A DNA stretch of 64,000 bases from Turneriella parva DSM 21527 (GCF_000266885.1 NC_018020.1:1426001-1490000); one strand, 5' to 3'; shown: positions 34,507 to 43,460, counted from the first letter of the stretch. Made by a program: numbers and translations. The notes: a model not told the origin generated them from the letters alone.

Positions 34507-37500
34507 CTATTGGATCTTCGCGCGGTCAATCGGTGCGGCACCAAGCCAATCGGCAATACCTTGCCAACCTGATGCACGATAAACAGCCTTCGGGTTCGCC
34601 GGAATATCATTCGGCTTTTTACCAGACTTACAGTACTCTAGCCATTCTGCACTATTTTTTAATTTCAATGCGTGAACAAAATCTCGGGCATCGGCAAACT
34701 CCCGATAAATCATGTTTTGTGGCGCAATTGTACCAGTGCCTAGCCAATCACCCATACTTTTCCAGCCCGATTCTGCGTAAGTACTCCGTGGGGTAGCCGG
34801 AATATCGCCGGGTTTAGCCGAAGATTTACAATAAATTTTCCATTCGCGACCACTCTGCAATTTCAGGGAGTGAACAAATTTTCGGGCTGCCATAAATGGT
34901 CTATATCTCTTACGAAAATTTGCGATCGAACCGGTACCTAACCAATCACCATAACCCTGCCAACCACTATTTTTGTACGTACGGTTAGGATTTGCTGATA
35001 TATCAACCGGCCTGTTACCAGATTTGCAGTATTCTTTCCACTCTCTCAGGTTTTTCAGTTTTAGATTCTGAACAAAGTGTCTCGCTTCTACAAACGGAAG
35101 GAACTCTCTTTTGAAAGCGGCTACAGAATTTGTACCCAACCAATCCCCCCAGCTAACCCAACCTTTCTCTTTGTAGAATGGGTACGGGTTACTTGGTATG
35201 TCCCGCGGCTTTTTTTCGGAGCGAGCAAATTCGTACCACTCTGATTGGCTCTTGAATCCTAAGGTTCGAGCAAAATTCCGTGCAGCGGCAAATGGCCGGT
35301 AAGTACGAGTTGCGGTAGCTAGGGTACCAGTTCCCAGCCAATCACCCCAACTTAACCACTCACTTTGGTAAATTTGATGAGGCGCGGATGGAATATCTAA
35401 AGGTCGCTTCGGTGATCTTGAATAATTGAACCATTCAGATGCGTTCTTTAGCTTAAGCGCATGCACAAATTTTTTGGCATCGGCGAATTTCTTGTATTCT
35501 CTGTATCGAACAGCGATCGTGCCCGTGCCAAGCCATTCACCCATGCTCGTCCAGCCTGATTTCTTATATAATTTGCTGGGGGTTGCCGGTATGTCAGGTG
35601 GCTTCTTACTAGATTTGCTGTATCCTCGCCATTCCGCTTCATTTTTTAACTTTAATGAGCGCACAAAATCCCGCGCTTCCTCAAACGGCCGCCAGTTGAG
35701 CTTTGCAAGCCGGTTCCATGTACGCACCTCGAGCTCGCGAATAAATTGCTGCTCATCAATCTTGAGCGGCGCATTGACATCGATATCAAAGTCGATCAGC
35801 CTGCCGCGCGGCTTTTTGCCTTTCGATACGTCGCGAAAATATTCGACGATGCGTTCGTCGTTCGAGGCGAGTGCGCGCAGCGTGTTGATGATTTCTTTGA
35901 ACTCGTCGCTTTCGAGAATCTCGTCGCCGGTTGCGTCGCCCGTGAATAGCGGTAGAATGACGTAACCGAATTTTTTACCAGGGCTTTTGCGCAGCGCGCG
36001 GCCGACGGCCTGCACGATGTCAACGGTGCTGCGGCGTGGGTCGGCAAATAGCACAGCGTCAATGCCCGGTACATCGACCCCTTCGGTCAGGCATTTGGCG
36101 TTGGTGATGAGTGATTTGGGGGCTTTGGCAAAATCGGCGATGATTTTGCTGCGCGCCGCTGTAGGCATTTTTCCTGAAACAAAGAAGGTGTCGATGGGTG
36201 AAAAGGCGGGGTTTTGTTGCGTAAATGTATCCTGATCGCTCTTAAAAGCTTCGGCTTTCGCGATACTGCCGTGAAACGAAACGGCGTGGCGAATCGGGTA
36301 TTTCTTCATCGCCTTTCTTAGGGCAATCAGAGCAGCATAACTGCGTGCCTCGACGCCGGCTTTGAGCAGGGCGTTGTCTTTCACGGCATCGACAATATCT
36401 TGATTGCTGACTGCGAGGGTGATAATTTTGTAATCGCTCAAGATACTCGTGTCGACGGCGTGCGCAAACGACATGTGATCGAACGTTTCGCCGAATAGAT
36501 TTACGTCTTCCATGCTGGCGATGTCGTTAGACGAGCCCCGGTAGAACCGCTCAGTTGCGGTCATAAAAATACGGCGTTTAATCTGAATGTTCTTGTCGTA
36601 GAGCAGGTGACTGAACAGCTTATCGTTTGCACCAACCGTCTTGTGGGCTTCATCAAGAATTGCGAGATCAAATGTTGCCTTGGCCTTTTGGGCAGCCTGG
36701 CCCAGCGTGCGACCGCTCTGGTACGTGGTAAAGACGACAGCTTTATGGCTTTTGTTCTTCTTGAGCCATTCGGTAATTTGTTTAATGTCCGTTACACAGG
36801 GAATGCCGATATCTTGCGTGTGAATGGCTATATCGTCGTTTTTGCCGATGCCCTCATCGCTGCAGACGCAGAGCCAGCGCATATTCTCTTTGTTCGCCGC
36901 AGCTTCTCGCAGATAAACTTCAAGGGTCTGCTTCACGAGGGCGAGACTGGGCACCGCCACAACGACAGACTTCACTTTAAGTGTGTTCGCAATCCAATAT
37001 CCAGCAAGGCTCTTGCCCGCACCGCAGGGAAAAATCAGTTTTCCACGCGAATTCTTCTGGGTAACGAAATGTGTTACTGCGTTGCGGATTGCCTGCTGTT
37101 GATGCGGCCGGGGTTTTAGGGGTAATAACTTTGCTGGCTTTTTGCTGACGAGTCTGGCGCGAACATAGTCAAAGAAGGTTTTGTCCAGCTTGTTCCATTC
37201 ATCAGACAAAACAAAGCCGATATTGGGCTTACCCCGATACAGCGCTGCGTAATCATCGACAGTGGTGGCGACGAGTCCGTAGGTGATGTTCTCCGCCAGG
37301 CCAAATGACAGGCTCATGAAGGTGGATATCTTGCGGTGCGAGATTTTCTGGTTCTCATCGCTGGCATACTTGCACTGAATACTCCAGTATTCGCCTTCGA
37401 TGGTTTCGGCGATCAGGTCGATACCCTGATCTGTCGCCGGCAAGTGGAGTCTTTTAACTACTGCTGACGGTACTTCTCTAAACAGCCAGACATGCTTCAA

Positions 37501-37647
37501 CTTTGTCGCGTATTTGGGGTCTGAGAGTAAATAATATTGGGTTGTAAGCTCGAAGACATCACCCTTGGTCTTATTGTCTGCTTTATCGAGCTTCAGCGTG
37601 AGCTGTTTCCAGCTATCAACAGACTTGATGAAATCAGCAAAATTCAT
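34507..37647 (-). CDS. Mrr-like nuclease, SF2 helicase and six-repeat C-terminal array
   Basis: 1046 residues. N-terminal restriction-type domain (about 25-130) with D77 in GIDLIA and Q91-C-K93, the D...QxK nuclease site. SF2 helicase 175-620 with FPCGAGKS (206-213), DEAH (332-335), FMTATER (361-367) and QAVGRALR (546-553). Residues 652-1046 are six ~66-residue repeats (F..AR.FV..LKLK...EW..Y.KS..KP.DIP..P...Y..SGW..WGDWLGTG). The repeat resembles what Pfam calls a phage-integrase repeat unit. Type ISP restriction enzymes begin the same way but then carry a methylase; none is present. Possibly a modification-dependent or methylase-independent defence enzyme. Confidence 0.85.
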   Translation of the reverse strand: MNFADFIKSVDSWKQLTLKLDKADNKTKGDVFELTTQYYLLSDPKYATKLKHVWLFREVPSAVVKRLHLPATDQGIDLIAETIEGEYWSIQCKYASDENQKISHRKISTFMSLSFGLAENITYGLVATTVDDYAALYRGKPNIGFVLSDEWNKLDKTFFDYVRARLVSKKPAKLLPLKPRPHQQQAIRNAVTHFVTQKNSRGKLIFPCGAGKSLAGYWIANTLKVKSVVVAVPSLALVKQTLEVYLREAAANKENMRWLCVCSDEGIGKNDDIAIHTQDIGIPCVTDIKQITEWLKKNKSHKAVVFTTYQSGRTLGQAAQKAKATFDLAILDEAHKTVGANDKLFSHLLYDKNIQIKRRIFMTATERFYRGSSNDIASMEDVNLFGETFDHMSFAHAVDTSILSDYKIITLAVSNQDIVDAVKDNALLKAGVEARSYAALIALRKAMKKYPIRHAVSFHGSIAKAEAFKSDQDTFTQQNPAFSPIDTFFVSGKMPTAARSKIIADFAKAPKSLITNAKCLTEGVDVPGIDAVLFADPRRSTVDIVQAVGRALRKSPGKKFGYVILPLFTGDATGDEILESDEFKEIINTLRALASNDERIVEYFRDVSKGKKPRGRLIDFDIDVNAPLKIDEQQFIRELEVRTWNRLAKLNWRPFEEARDFVRSLKLKNEAEWRGYSKSSKKPPDIPATPSKLYKKSGWTSMGEWLGTGTIAVRYREYKKFADAKKFVHALKLKNASEWFNYSRSPKRPLDIPSAPHQIYQSEWLSWGDWLGTGTLATATRTYRPFAAARNFARTLGFKSQSEWYEFARSEKKPRDIPSNPYPFYKEKGWVSWGDWLGTNSVAAFKREFLPFVEARHFVQNLKLKNLREWKEYCKSGNRPVDISANPNRTYKNSGWQGYGDWLGTGSIANFRKRYRPFMAARKFVHSLKLQSGREWKIYCKSSAKPGDIPATPRSTYAESGWKSMGDWLGTGTIAPQNMIYREFADARDFVHALKLKNSAEWLEYCKSGKKPNDIPANPKAVYRASGWQGIADWLGAAPIDRAKIQ
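34510..35703 (-). repeat. Six tandem ~198-base coding repeats
   Basis: The 3' part of the nuclease-helicase gene encodes six units of about 66 codons. Protein identity between units is high at the EW, KP.DIP, Y, GW and DWLGTG positions, while the DNA has diverged, so the array is old or under selection. Units start near W652-R-P-F and recur at YKKF, YRPF, FLPF, YRPF and YREF. Confidence 0.8.
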
Positions 37648-37705
37648 TTGTTAGAATGACAAATATTCAGATGGCGATGATGAAGTCTACACTTTGTTAC
37701 AGTCT

Positions 37706-37729
37706 CCCCCTCTCCTCAAGGAGAGGGGG
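37706..37729. repeat. GC-rich intergenic palindrome
   Basis: CCCCCTCTCCT (37706-37716) pairs with AGGAGAGGGGG (37719-37729), followed by CTGGGGGGTGAGG. It is between the nuclease-helicase gene and the ABM gene. Similar in style to the copy at 13617. Confidence 0.6.
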
Positions 37730-37793
37730 CTGGGGGGTGAGGTCTCCCGTATTTGCTCGACGGACTCAGTAAATCTGACCATTAGCCAAAATA

Positions 37794-38087
37794 GTGATTC
37801 TCGAACTCGCAATTCTCGACGTTAAACCCGGCAGAGAAGCCGAATTCGTCGCCGCATTCGCAGAGGCCCAGCAATATATTATGCGCATTGAAGGTTATAT
37901 ATCCCACTCGCTGCAGAAATGCATCGAGAGGCCCGGCCGCTACCTGTTGCTCGTCAACTGGCACACACTCGAGGCGCACACTGTCGGCTTTCGCGCGTCT
38001 CCCGAATATGCTGAATGGAAAAAACTGCTGCACCATTTTTATGAGCCTTTCCCTACTGTTGAGCACTATGAGAAGGTATTGGGCTGA
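37794..38087 (+). CDS. ABM-family monooxygenase-like protein
   Basis: 97 residues from GTG 37794. [33 protein letters not shown] and the central Tyr/His pattern match the antibiotic-biosynthesis-monooxygenase ferredoxin-like fold. Members oxidise small aromatics or act as structural dimers; the substrate is unknown. The stop overlaps the yidD start. Confidence 0.8.
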   Translation: MILELAILDVKPGREAEFVAAFAEAQQYIMRIEGYISHSLQKCIERPGRYLLLVNWHTLEAHTVGFRASPEYAEWKKLLHHFYEPFPTVEHYEKVLG

Positions 38088-38302
38088 TGCGTCGCTTCTT
38101 TATAGTGCTCATTCGATTCTACCAGTACACATTCGCTGCGCTTCTCGGTGGCCAGTGCCGCTTTCACCCGACCTGTTCTGAATATGCAGTCGAAGCGTTT
38201 GAGAGGCTACCGATGTGGCGCGCGTTCTATCTGACGCTTTGGCGCATTCTGCGCTGCCAGCCGTTCGCGAAAAGCGGGTATGACCCGGTGCCGAAAGAAT
38301 AG
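38087..38302 (+). CDS. yidD: Membrane protein insertion efficiency factor YidD
   Basis: 71 residues. [20 protein letters not shown], then EYAVEAF and [14 protein letters not shown], are the YidD signature. A small membrane-associated helper of YidC-dependent insertion. Normally between rnpA and yidC; here it is 7.3 kb away from rnpA and coupled by TGATG to an ABM gene. Confidence 0.95.
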   Translation: MRRFFIVLIRFYQYTFAALLGGQCRFHPTCSEYAVEAFERLPMWRAFYLTLWRILRCQPFAKSGYDPVPKE

Positions 38303-38303
38303 C

Positions 38304-39401
38304 CTATTTCAACGACATCACGCGCCAGTGCGATATGCTGCGCAGTAACCATTCAAGCGGGCCGGTTGAAAACGTGCGAAGCCAGAGAATAGAAAAGCAC
38401 ACTGTCGTCACGTAGATGGCCGTCGCCGCTATCAGCAATCCATCATAGCTGATCTTGTTATAGAGGCCGAAGCCATAGCCATGAAAAACGACGCCTGCAA
38501 AGAGCGACTGCAGCACATAGTTCGTGAGCGACAAACGCCCTGCGGCGGTCAGCGCCCTGGTAACGAGGCCGTGGCCTTTGCCCGCAAGTGTCAGTATCGC
38601 CTGTGAATAAAACAGCGACAAAATAGGAGCGCTCACTGCCATGAGCAACATGGCATATTGCATGGCTTGCTTCCATTGCCACGTGGCGGCGTTCGCGTAG
38701 AGCGCACTGCCCCCTATACCCGCGAGCAGGTAAAGGGCAGAAGCGGGTGTCAGGCGCATGTGTTTGAACCAACCCTTGCGCTCTGCCATGTAGCCGAGGC
38801 AGATCATCGCGAGCGCGCCCGGCCAGTTGAAGAGCATCACATAAATCAACGACAGCGGATACACTTTGAGATTGCTCAACAATGCTGTGCCATAACCGTG
38901 TGAGTAATCGGTTTGCGGCAGTGGCGTATTCGCCTGGCTCATCGCGCCCAAGAGCGTGTACGTCATCGCCGAAATCGCGAGACAGAAGACGGCTGTGACC
39001 AAAATTGCGCGATGGTGCATGCGGCTGAGCGGCAGAAAGACGAGGCCCAAGAGCCCATAGCTCAGAAGAATATCACCCGGAAAAAGCAAGATTGCATGCG
39101 CAGCGCCCAAAATCATCAGGCCCAAAAACCGCCGCAGCAAAAATGCGGTGCCTTCGCGGTTCTGCAAAACTGCGATGCCAACGCCAAAAAGAAACGAAAA
39201 TAACGTGAAAAATTTCGCTTCGAACAGCAACGAATTGACAAACAGCGCAGCGCGCGCGGTGCTCGTTTCGGGCATCTGCCGGTACGATTCGAGGCTGCGC
39301 GCAATGAGCGGCAGGTTAACGACGCAGATACCCCACAGCGCAAAACCGCGCAGGGCATCTAGCCCTTGAATGCGATCGGGCGCTTTCGAGTCTGTTGCCA
39401 T
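38304..39401 (-). CDS. DUF418 (YeiB-type) membrane protein
   Basis: 365 residues, about ten hydrophobic segments. RIQGLDALRGFALWGICVVN is the DUF418 N-terminal signature, with the C-terminal domain LSLTNYVLQSLFAGVVFHGYG also typical. Related to acyltransferase-3 proteins; function not established. Adjacent to an MFS gene on the same strand (sharing base 39401). Confidence 0.85.
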   Translation of the reverse strand: MATDSKAPDRIQGLDALRGFALWGICVVNLPLIARSLESYRQMPETSTARAALFVNSLLFEAKFFTLFSFLFGVGIAVLQNREGTAFLLRRFLGLMILGAAHAILLFPGDILLSYGLLGLVFLPLSRMHHRAILVTAVFCLAISAMTYTLLGAMSQANTPLPQTDYSHGYGTALLSNLKVYPLSLIYVMLFNWPGALAMICLGYMAERKGWFKHMRLTPASALYLLAGIGGSALYANAATWQWKQAMQYAMLLMAVSAPILSLFYSQAILTLAGKGHGLVTRALTAAGRLSLTNYVLQSLFAGVVFHGYGFGLYNKISYDGLLIAATAIYVTTVCFSILWLRTFSTGPLEWLLRSISHWRVMSLK

Positions 39402-40642
39402 TATCCCTTATGATCCTGGTGCATCACGAGCCGGTGTATGGTGTACATCATGACAATTGTAATCAGCATCGCGCTGATGACGACGTAGCCGAGAATATCG
39501 TACCGCGCCAAAGCGCCCGAGCTGGTTTTCACGACGATCGCGCCTGCGACAGCCGAGGCGATGCCGCCTGAGATCTGCTGAAACGCCGAACTGACGCCCA
39601 TAAAGGCCCCGCGGTCTTGTGGCGCAGGCACTCCGCTCATGAGCGCCGATGCACCCACGATGCGCGCAGTAATCGCCGCAAACAGTGCGGCCGTGATCAG
39701 CGTCACGAGCCAAAGCGGGCTCACACCGAGGTTCGTGTAGATAAGAACGAGCACCATGCCGAGTGTCGAACCCGCCACAAATACCTTGTATTTGCCAACC
39801 GCATCGCTGAGTCTGCCGGCAATCGGGCCGGCGATCATCGCGGTGATGCCTGTCACCATGTAGAGTGTCGGCAGGTCGTCGGTACTGAGACCCAGGTTAC
39901 CGGTACCAAATGCGCTGCCGAAAGGCATTAGCATGAAGCCGCCGGTTGCGAGCAGAGTCGTGGCCGCGAAGCCGCGCAGGTAACGGGGTTTCGTAACGGT
40001 TGCATAGAGGTGGTGCAATGGGTGCCGGTCTAGCTTCAGTTTGAGATGGCTGTCGACAGGGCGCATTTTCAGAACAATGATCAATCCGACTGGTAACCCC
40101 AGAGCGACAATCATCAAGAACGGTGAATGCCAGCCGAACTTATTGGCCGCGTACAGCCCAACCGGAATACCGAGCACCTGGCTCGAGGCGAACGCCATCT
40201 GTAGAAAGCCCATAACACGCCCGCGCACCTGCATTGCGAAGATGTCGGTCACAATCGCAAAGCAGATCGAGCTGATGACGCCGCCAAAAATGCCGGTGAC
40301 AATGCGCGCACCGAGCAGCAGGTAGTAGTCGGGCGCAATGCCGCAGAGCAGAGTGCCGCCGAGAAAGCCCGCATAGAAGACGATCAGCATGCGCTTGCGG
40401 TCGAAACGATCTGCAAAACCTGCGGCGAGAAGACCCGAGGCGCCGGCGCTGAACGCGTAAGCTGAAACTACCCAACCGAACTGCTGCGGGTCGATTGCCA
40501 GTGCGGGCATGAGAATCGCGCCAAGCGGCGACAAGACCATGAAGTCGAGAATTACGGTGAATTGTAAGACGGTGAGGATTGCGATGAGAAACTTTTCATA
40601 GCCGCTGAATGCGGTCTTGGGCGCTTTTTCTGCGACGGTCAT
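39401..40642 (-). CDS. MFS transporter
   Basis: 413 residues, twelve membrane segments. GLLAAGFADRFDRKRMLIVF is the A-motif between TM2 and TM3; GRVMGFLQMAFASSQVLGIP and IAGRLSDAVGKYKVFVAG fit the drug/sugar-efflux DHA1 subgroup. Substrate unknown. TAGCTATGGATTTTC (40646-40660, seen on the plus strand) lies right before its ATG. Confidence 0.88.
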   Translation of the reverse strand: MTVAEKAPKTAFSGYEKFLIAILTVLQFTVILDFMVLSPLGAILMPALAIDPQQFGWVVSAYAFSAGASGLLAAGFADRFDRKRMLIVFYAGFLGGTLLCGIAPDYYLLLGARIVTGIFGGVISSICFAIVTDIFAMQVRGRVMGFLQMAFASSQVLGIPVGLYAANKFGWHSPFLMIVALGLPVGLIIVLKMRPVDSHLKLKLDRHPLHHLYATVTKPRYLRGFAATTLLATGGFMLMPFGSAFGTGNLGLSTDDLPTLYMVTGITAMIAGPIAGRLSDAVGKYKVFVAGSTLGMVLVLIYTNLGVSPLWLVTLITAALFAAITARIVGASALMSGVPAPQDRGAFMGVSSAFQQISGGIASAVAGAIVVKTSSGALARYDILGYVVISAMLITIVMMYTIHRLVMHQDHKG

Positions 40643-40721
40643 GCGTAGCTATGGATTTTCAGAACAGGGGGTAAGGCGTTTTTCAAGGTTTACGGCTGCG
40701 GTTCATGCGCATAGCTGCACT

Positions 40722-41114
40722 ATGCAAGTGCTACAGGCGGCCTTTTCGTTTCCCGTGGCCGACGCAAAACGCACCCACGATTTTTACAAAGGGGTTTTCG
40801 GCGCCGACGCCTGCGAGAGGGATGCAGAAGTCGTCACAGTCACACTACCGGGTTCGCAGATCTTCTTTATTCAAACCGATGAGTTTAACTTTCTGTTGAA
40901 GCCTGCAGAAGTCGAAGCTGTGCTGGCGCCGGGTCTCAACGCGGCGATGCTCAGCGTCACCGTCGCCACACGTGATGATGCATATGCGATCTTGAAACTG
41001 GCAGCCGATGCCGGTGGCAAACCCTGCGGGCAGGCGGTGCCTTACCCTTGGGGGCTGGCGGCATATTTCACCGACCCTGATGGGCATTTGGTTGAGGCAA
41101 TCTGGAGGGGGTAG
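40722..41114 (+). CDS. VOC (glyoxalase/bleomycin-resistance fold) protein
   Basis: 130 residues from ATG 40722; an earlier frame start overlaps the MFS gene and is rejected. AAFSFPVADAKRTHDFYKGV at the N-terminus and AAYFTDPDGHLVEAIW at the C-terminus are the VOC pattern; the terminal Glu and upstream residues could bind a metal. Possibly a resistance or lyase protein. Confidence 0.85.
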   Translation: MQVLQAAFSFPVADAKRTHDFYKGVFGADACERDAEVVTVTLPGSQIFFIQTDEFNFLLKPAEVEAVLAPGLNAAMLSVTVATRDDAYAILKLAADAGGKPCGQAVPYPWGLAAYFTDPDGHLVEAIWRG

Positions 41115-41137
41115 AAAATTTCGCCGAAACAATAAAA

Positions 41138-41157
41138 GTATATATCTTAGTATATAT
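41138..41157 (+). promoter_or_regulatory. Direct repeat overlapping the vapB start
   Basis: AGTATATAT occurs at 41138-41146 and 41149-41157, one helical turn apart; the second copy runs into the ATG at 41156. A candidate VapB operator and/or -10 region. Confidence 0.5.
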
Positions 41158-41389
41158 GAACACGGCAAAACTCTTCAAGAACGGCGAAAGTCAGGCTGTG
41201 CGCCTACCAAAAGAATATCGCTTCAAGGGTAGCGAAGTCTATATTACGAAACACTCGAACGTGGTGATGCTGATACCAAAGTCGAAAAACACATGGGATA
41301 TCATGAAAGAGGCAGTCGGCGAATTCAGTGAAGATATCTTTGCCGAAGGCAGGCAGCAACCTGAAGAGCAGGTGCGTTCAGGTCTCTGA
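41156..41389 (+). CDS. vapB: VapB-type antitoxin (AbrB fold)
   Basis: 77 residues. NTAKLFKNGESQAVRLPKEY is the SpoVT/AbrB swapped-hairpin DNA-binding motif of VapB antitoxins; the C-terminus (EFSEDIFAEGRQQPEEQ) would wrap the toxin. It shares one base with the vapC start. No ribosome-binding site precedes the ATG. Confidence 0.92.
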   Translation: MNTAKLFKNGESQAVRLPKEYRFKGSEVYITKHSNVVMLIPKSKNTWDIMKEAVGEFSEDIFAEGRQQPEEQVRSGL

Positions 41390-41787
41390 TGTATTTGCTC
41401 GACACGAATATCTGCATCTACACTATCAAGCAACGCTCAACCACATTCATCGACAAATTCAAAGCAGCGAAGCTACAAGGTCGCGTTGGCATTTCGGCGA
41501 TCACCTACGCTGAACTTCAATATGGCATTCAAAAAAGCCAGCGCCGCAGCGAAAATCAGGTGGCTCTCGCGCAATTTTTGGTACCGCTCAAGACATTCGA
41601 ATTTGACGAAAAGGCGGGCATACTCTTTGGCGAAATCAAAACTGCGCTCGAAAAAATGGGTACACCGATAGGCTCTTATGACATGCTGATCGCGGCGCAT
41701 GCGTTGTCGCTCGATGCGACGCTCATCACGAACAACGAGGGCGAATTTCGGCGAGTACCAGGGCTAAAGGTAGAGAATTGGCTGTAA
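41389..41787 (+). CDS. vapC: VapC-type PIN-domain ribonuclease toxin
   Basis: 132 residues. MYLLDTNICIY has the first acidic residue, AITYAELQYG the second, and GSYDMLIAAHAL plus ITNNEGEFRRVPGL the remaining ones. Cleaves specific RNAs (often tRNA or rRNA) unless bound by VapB. The 3' end overlaps the next gene by ten bases. Confidence 0.93.
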   Translation: MYLLDTNICIYTIKQRSTTFIDKFKAAKLQGRVGISAITYAELQYGIQKSQRRSENQVALAQFLVPLKTFEFDEKAGILFGEIKTALEKMGTPIGSYDMLIAAHALSLDATLITNNEGEFRRVPGLKVENWL

Positions 41788-42596
41788 GGCAACTATTCTC
41801 AGGCCCCGCCCGTTTCTTTGTTGCCCTGACACTCGTGATCGCAGTCATCTCTGTGCTCGCCATGCCATTTCGCGGCGCACTTACCCGACCTTTGGTTTTT
41901 CCCGCGCCGAATTATCGTTTTACGCCTGCATTGCCCGGCGGCAAAATTGTCACGGCCAGAACATCGCGCATTGCATACGGTTACTATGCGAAGGCAGGGC
42001 AGAAACTCGTTGTGCTCTTTCACGGCAATGGTGAGGTGATGGGCTCGATGCAAGGCATCGCAGAGTTGCTCTTGCGCGAGGGTTACAGCGTGCTCATGAC
42101 CGAATATCCTGGTTATGGTTTCGCCGCAGAGTACCCAGTGAGCGAGCAGAATATCTACGAAGACACAGCAGCGCTTCTGAAACTCATGCGCGAGGCGTAC
42201 AACCATACGGCGAAAGACACAATTCTGTGGGGCTTTTCTCTCGGTACCGGCGTTGCCACCGAAATGGCGGCGCAAAAGTTGGGCGAGAAGTTAATCCTCA
42301 TGGCGCCGTTTACTTCGGCACCCGACACGGCAGCGCACCACTTTTTTTCATTGGCCCGCCACCTTGTGGTGGATGTATTTAATAACAAAGCGAAGGCGCC
42401 GCTCATTGAAATGGCGACGCTGATCGTTCACGGGTCTGCCGACAGCGTGATTCCGGTTTCGATGGGTCAAGAGCTGTCCACCCTGTTTCGATCCAACGAA
42501 CTGATCATCGTGCCGAACGCAGACCACAACGACCTCTTGGCGAGGTTAACCCCCGGGCATTGGCAAAAGATTCTCCGATTCGTGCGGGCCGCATAA
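41778..42596 (+). CDS. Alpha/beta hydrolase with N-terminal membrane anchor
   Basis: 272 residues from TTG 41778, which overlaps vapC. A hydrophobic N-terminus (FFVALTLVIAVISVLAMPF) is followed by FHGNGE (oxyanion region), GFSLGTG (nucleophile Ser), a late Asp in HGSADSVIP and NADHNDL (catalytic His). This resembles BEM46-type serine hydrolases. Substrate unknown. Confidence 0.85.
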   Translation: MAVRQLFSGPARFFVALTLVIAVISVLAMPFRGALTRPLVFPAPNYRFTPALPGGKIVTARTSRIAYGYYAKAGQKLVVLFHGNGEVMGSMQGIAELLLREGYSVLMTEYPGYGFAAEYPVSEQNIYEDTAALLKLMREAYNHTAKDTILWGFSLGTGVATEMAAQKLGEKLILMAPFTSAPDTAAHHFFSLARHLVVDVFNNKAKAPLIEMATLIVHGSADSVIPVSMGQELSTLFRSNELIIVPNADHNDLLARLTPGHWQKILRFVRAA

Positions 42597-43460
42597 ATGC
42601 AGTTCACAGTTAAAGCAGCCGCCCCGCTGATGGATTTTCTCATGCAGGCGCTGCATGGCAAGAGCCGCACCGGAGTCAAATCTCTACTCAGCAAAAAGCT
42701 CGTCACGGTCGACGGCGAGCTCATAACAAGATTCGATCACCCGCTGAGCGAAGGGCAGGTAGTCGGCATCGGCAAAAAGCCTCAGGGCAAAACGACCGCA
42801 CTGCGTGGCCTCAAGATCATCTACGAAGATGAGGCAGTGATTGTGATCGACAAAGAGGCCGGTTTGCTTTCGGTTTCAACCGACCTGGGCAAAGAGCGTA
42901 CAGCACACGGTTTGGTGAGCGCATACGTGAAAAGAAGAAATCCTAAAACGAAGGTGCTGGTGGTTCACCGTCTCGACCGCGACACTTCGGGCATTATGAT
43001 GTTCGTCAAAGACAAAGACCTGCAGCGCCACCTGCGGCAAAACTGGCAGCAGAGCATCGAGACACGCAGCTATCTCGTGGTCGTTGAAGGCATTGTCGAA
43101 AAAGACAGCGGCACAATCGAATCGTTCATGCATGGCACCGATTCGCTGCGCAGTTATTCGTCGAAGAGGCAAGAGGGCGGACAAAAAGCGGTGTCGCGGT
43201 ACAAGGTTTTGAAGCGCGGCAAAGACCACACTCTGCTCGAGGTCGAACTCGAAACCGGGCGTAAGAACCAGATTCGCGTACACATGCAAGACATCGGCCA
43301 CCCTGTGGCAGGTGATTCAAAATACGGCGCGCAGGGCGACAAGCTTGGGCGACTCGGCCTGCACGCGCACGTGCTCGCGTTTACCCACCCGGTGACCGAG
43401 AAGCCAATGTCGTTTCAATCACCGGCGCCGGCAGAGTTTCTTAAACTTTTTGCACCATGA
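42597..43460 (+). CDS. RluA-family pseudouridine synthase
   Basis: 287 residues. An S4-like N-terminus (SLLSKKLVTVDGELI), VVHRLDRDTSGIMMF with the catalytic Asp, and LETGRKNQIRVHMQDIGHPV with the family motif. Isomerises uridine in rRNA or tRNA; the exact site cannot be told. Starts directly after the hydrolase stop. Confidence 0.93.
   Translation: MQFTVKAAAPLMDFLMQALHGKSRTGVKSLLSKKLVTVDGELITRFDHPLSEGQVVGIGKKPQGKTTALRGLKIIYEDEAVIVIDKEAGLLSVSTDLGKERTAHGLVSAYVKRRNPKTKVLVVHRLDRDTSGIMMFVKDKDLQRHLRQNWQQSIETRSYLVVVEGIVEKDSGTIESFMHGTDSLRSYSSKRQEGGQKAVSRYKVLKRGKDHTLLEVELETGRKNQIRVHMQDIGHPVAGDSKYGAQGDKLGRLGLHAHVLAFTHPVTEKPMSFQSPAPAEFLKLFAP

Noticed and set aside
34510-35703. CRISPR-like or tandem DNA repeat
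   Set aside because: The periodicity (about 198 bases) follows codons, the DNA units are diverged, and the translation gives a coherent repeat protein.
34507-37647. Phage integrase or prophage call based on the repeat resemblance
   Set aside because: No tyrosine or serine recombinase motif, no phage structural genes and no attachment repeats are visible nearby.
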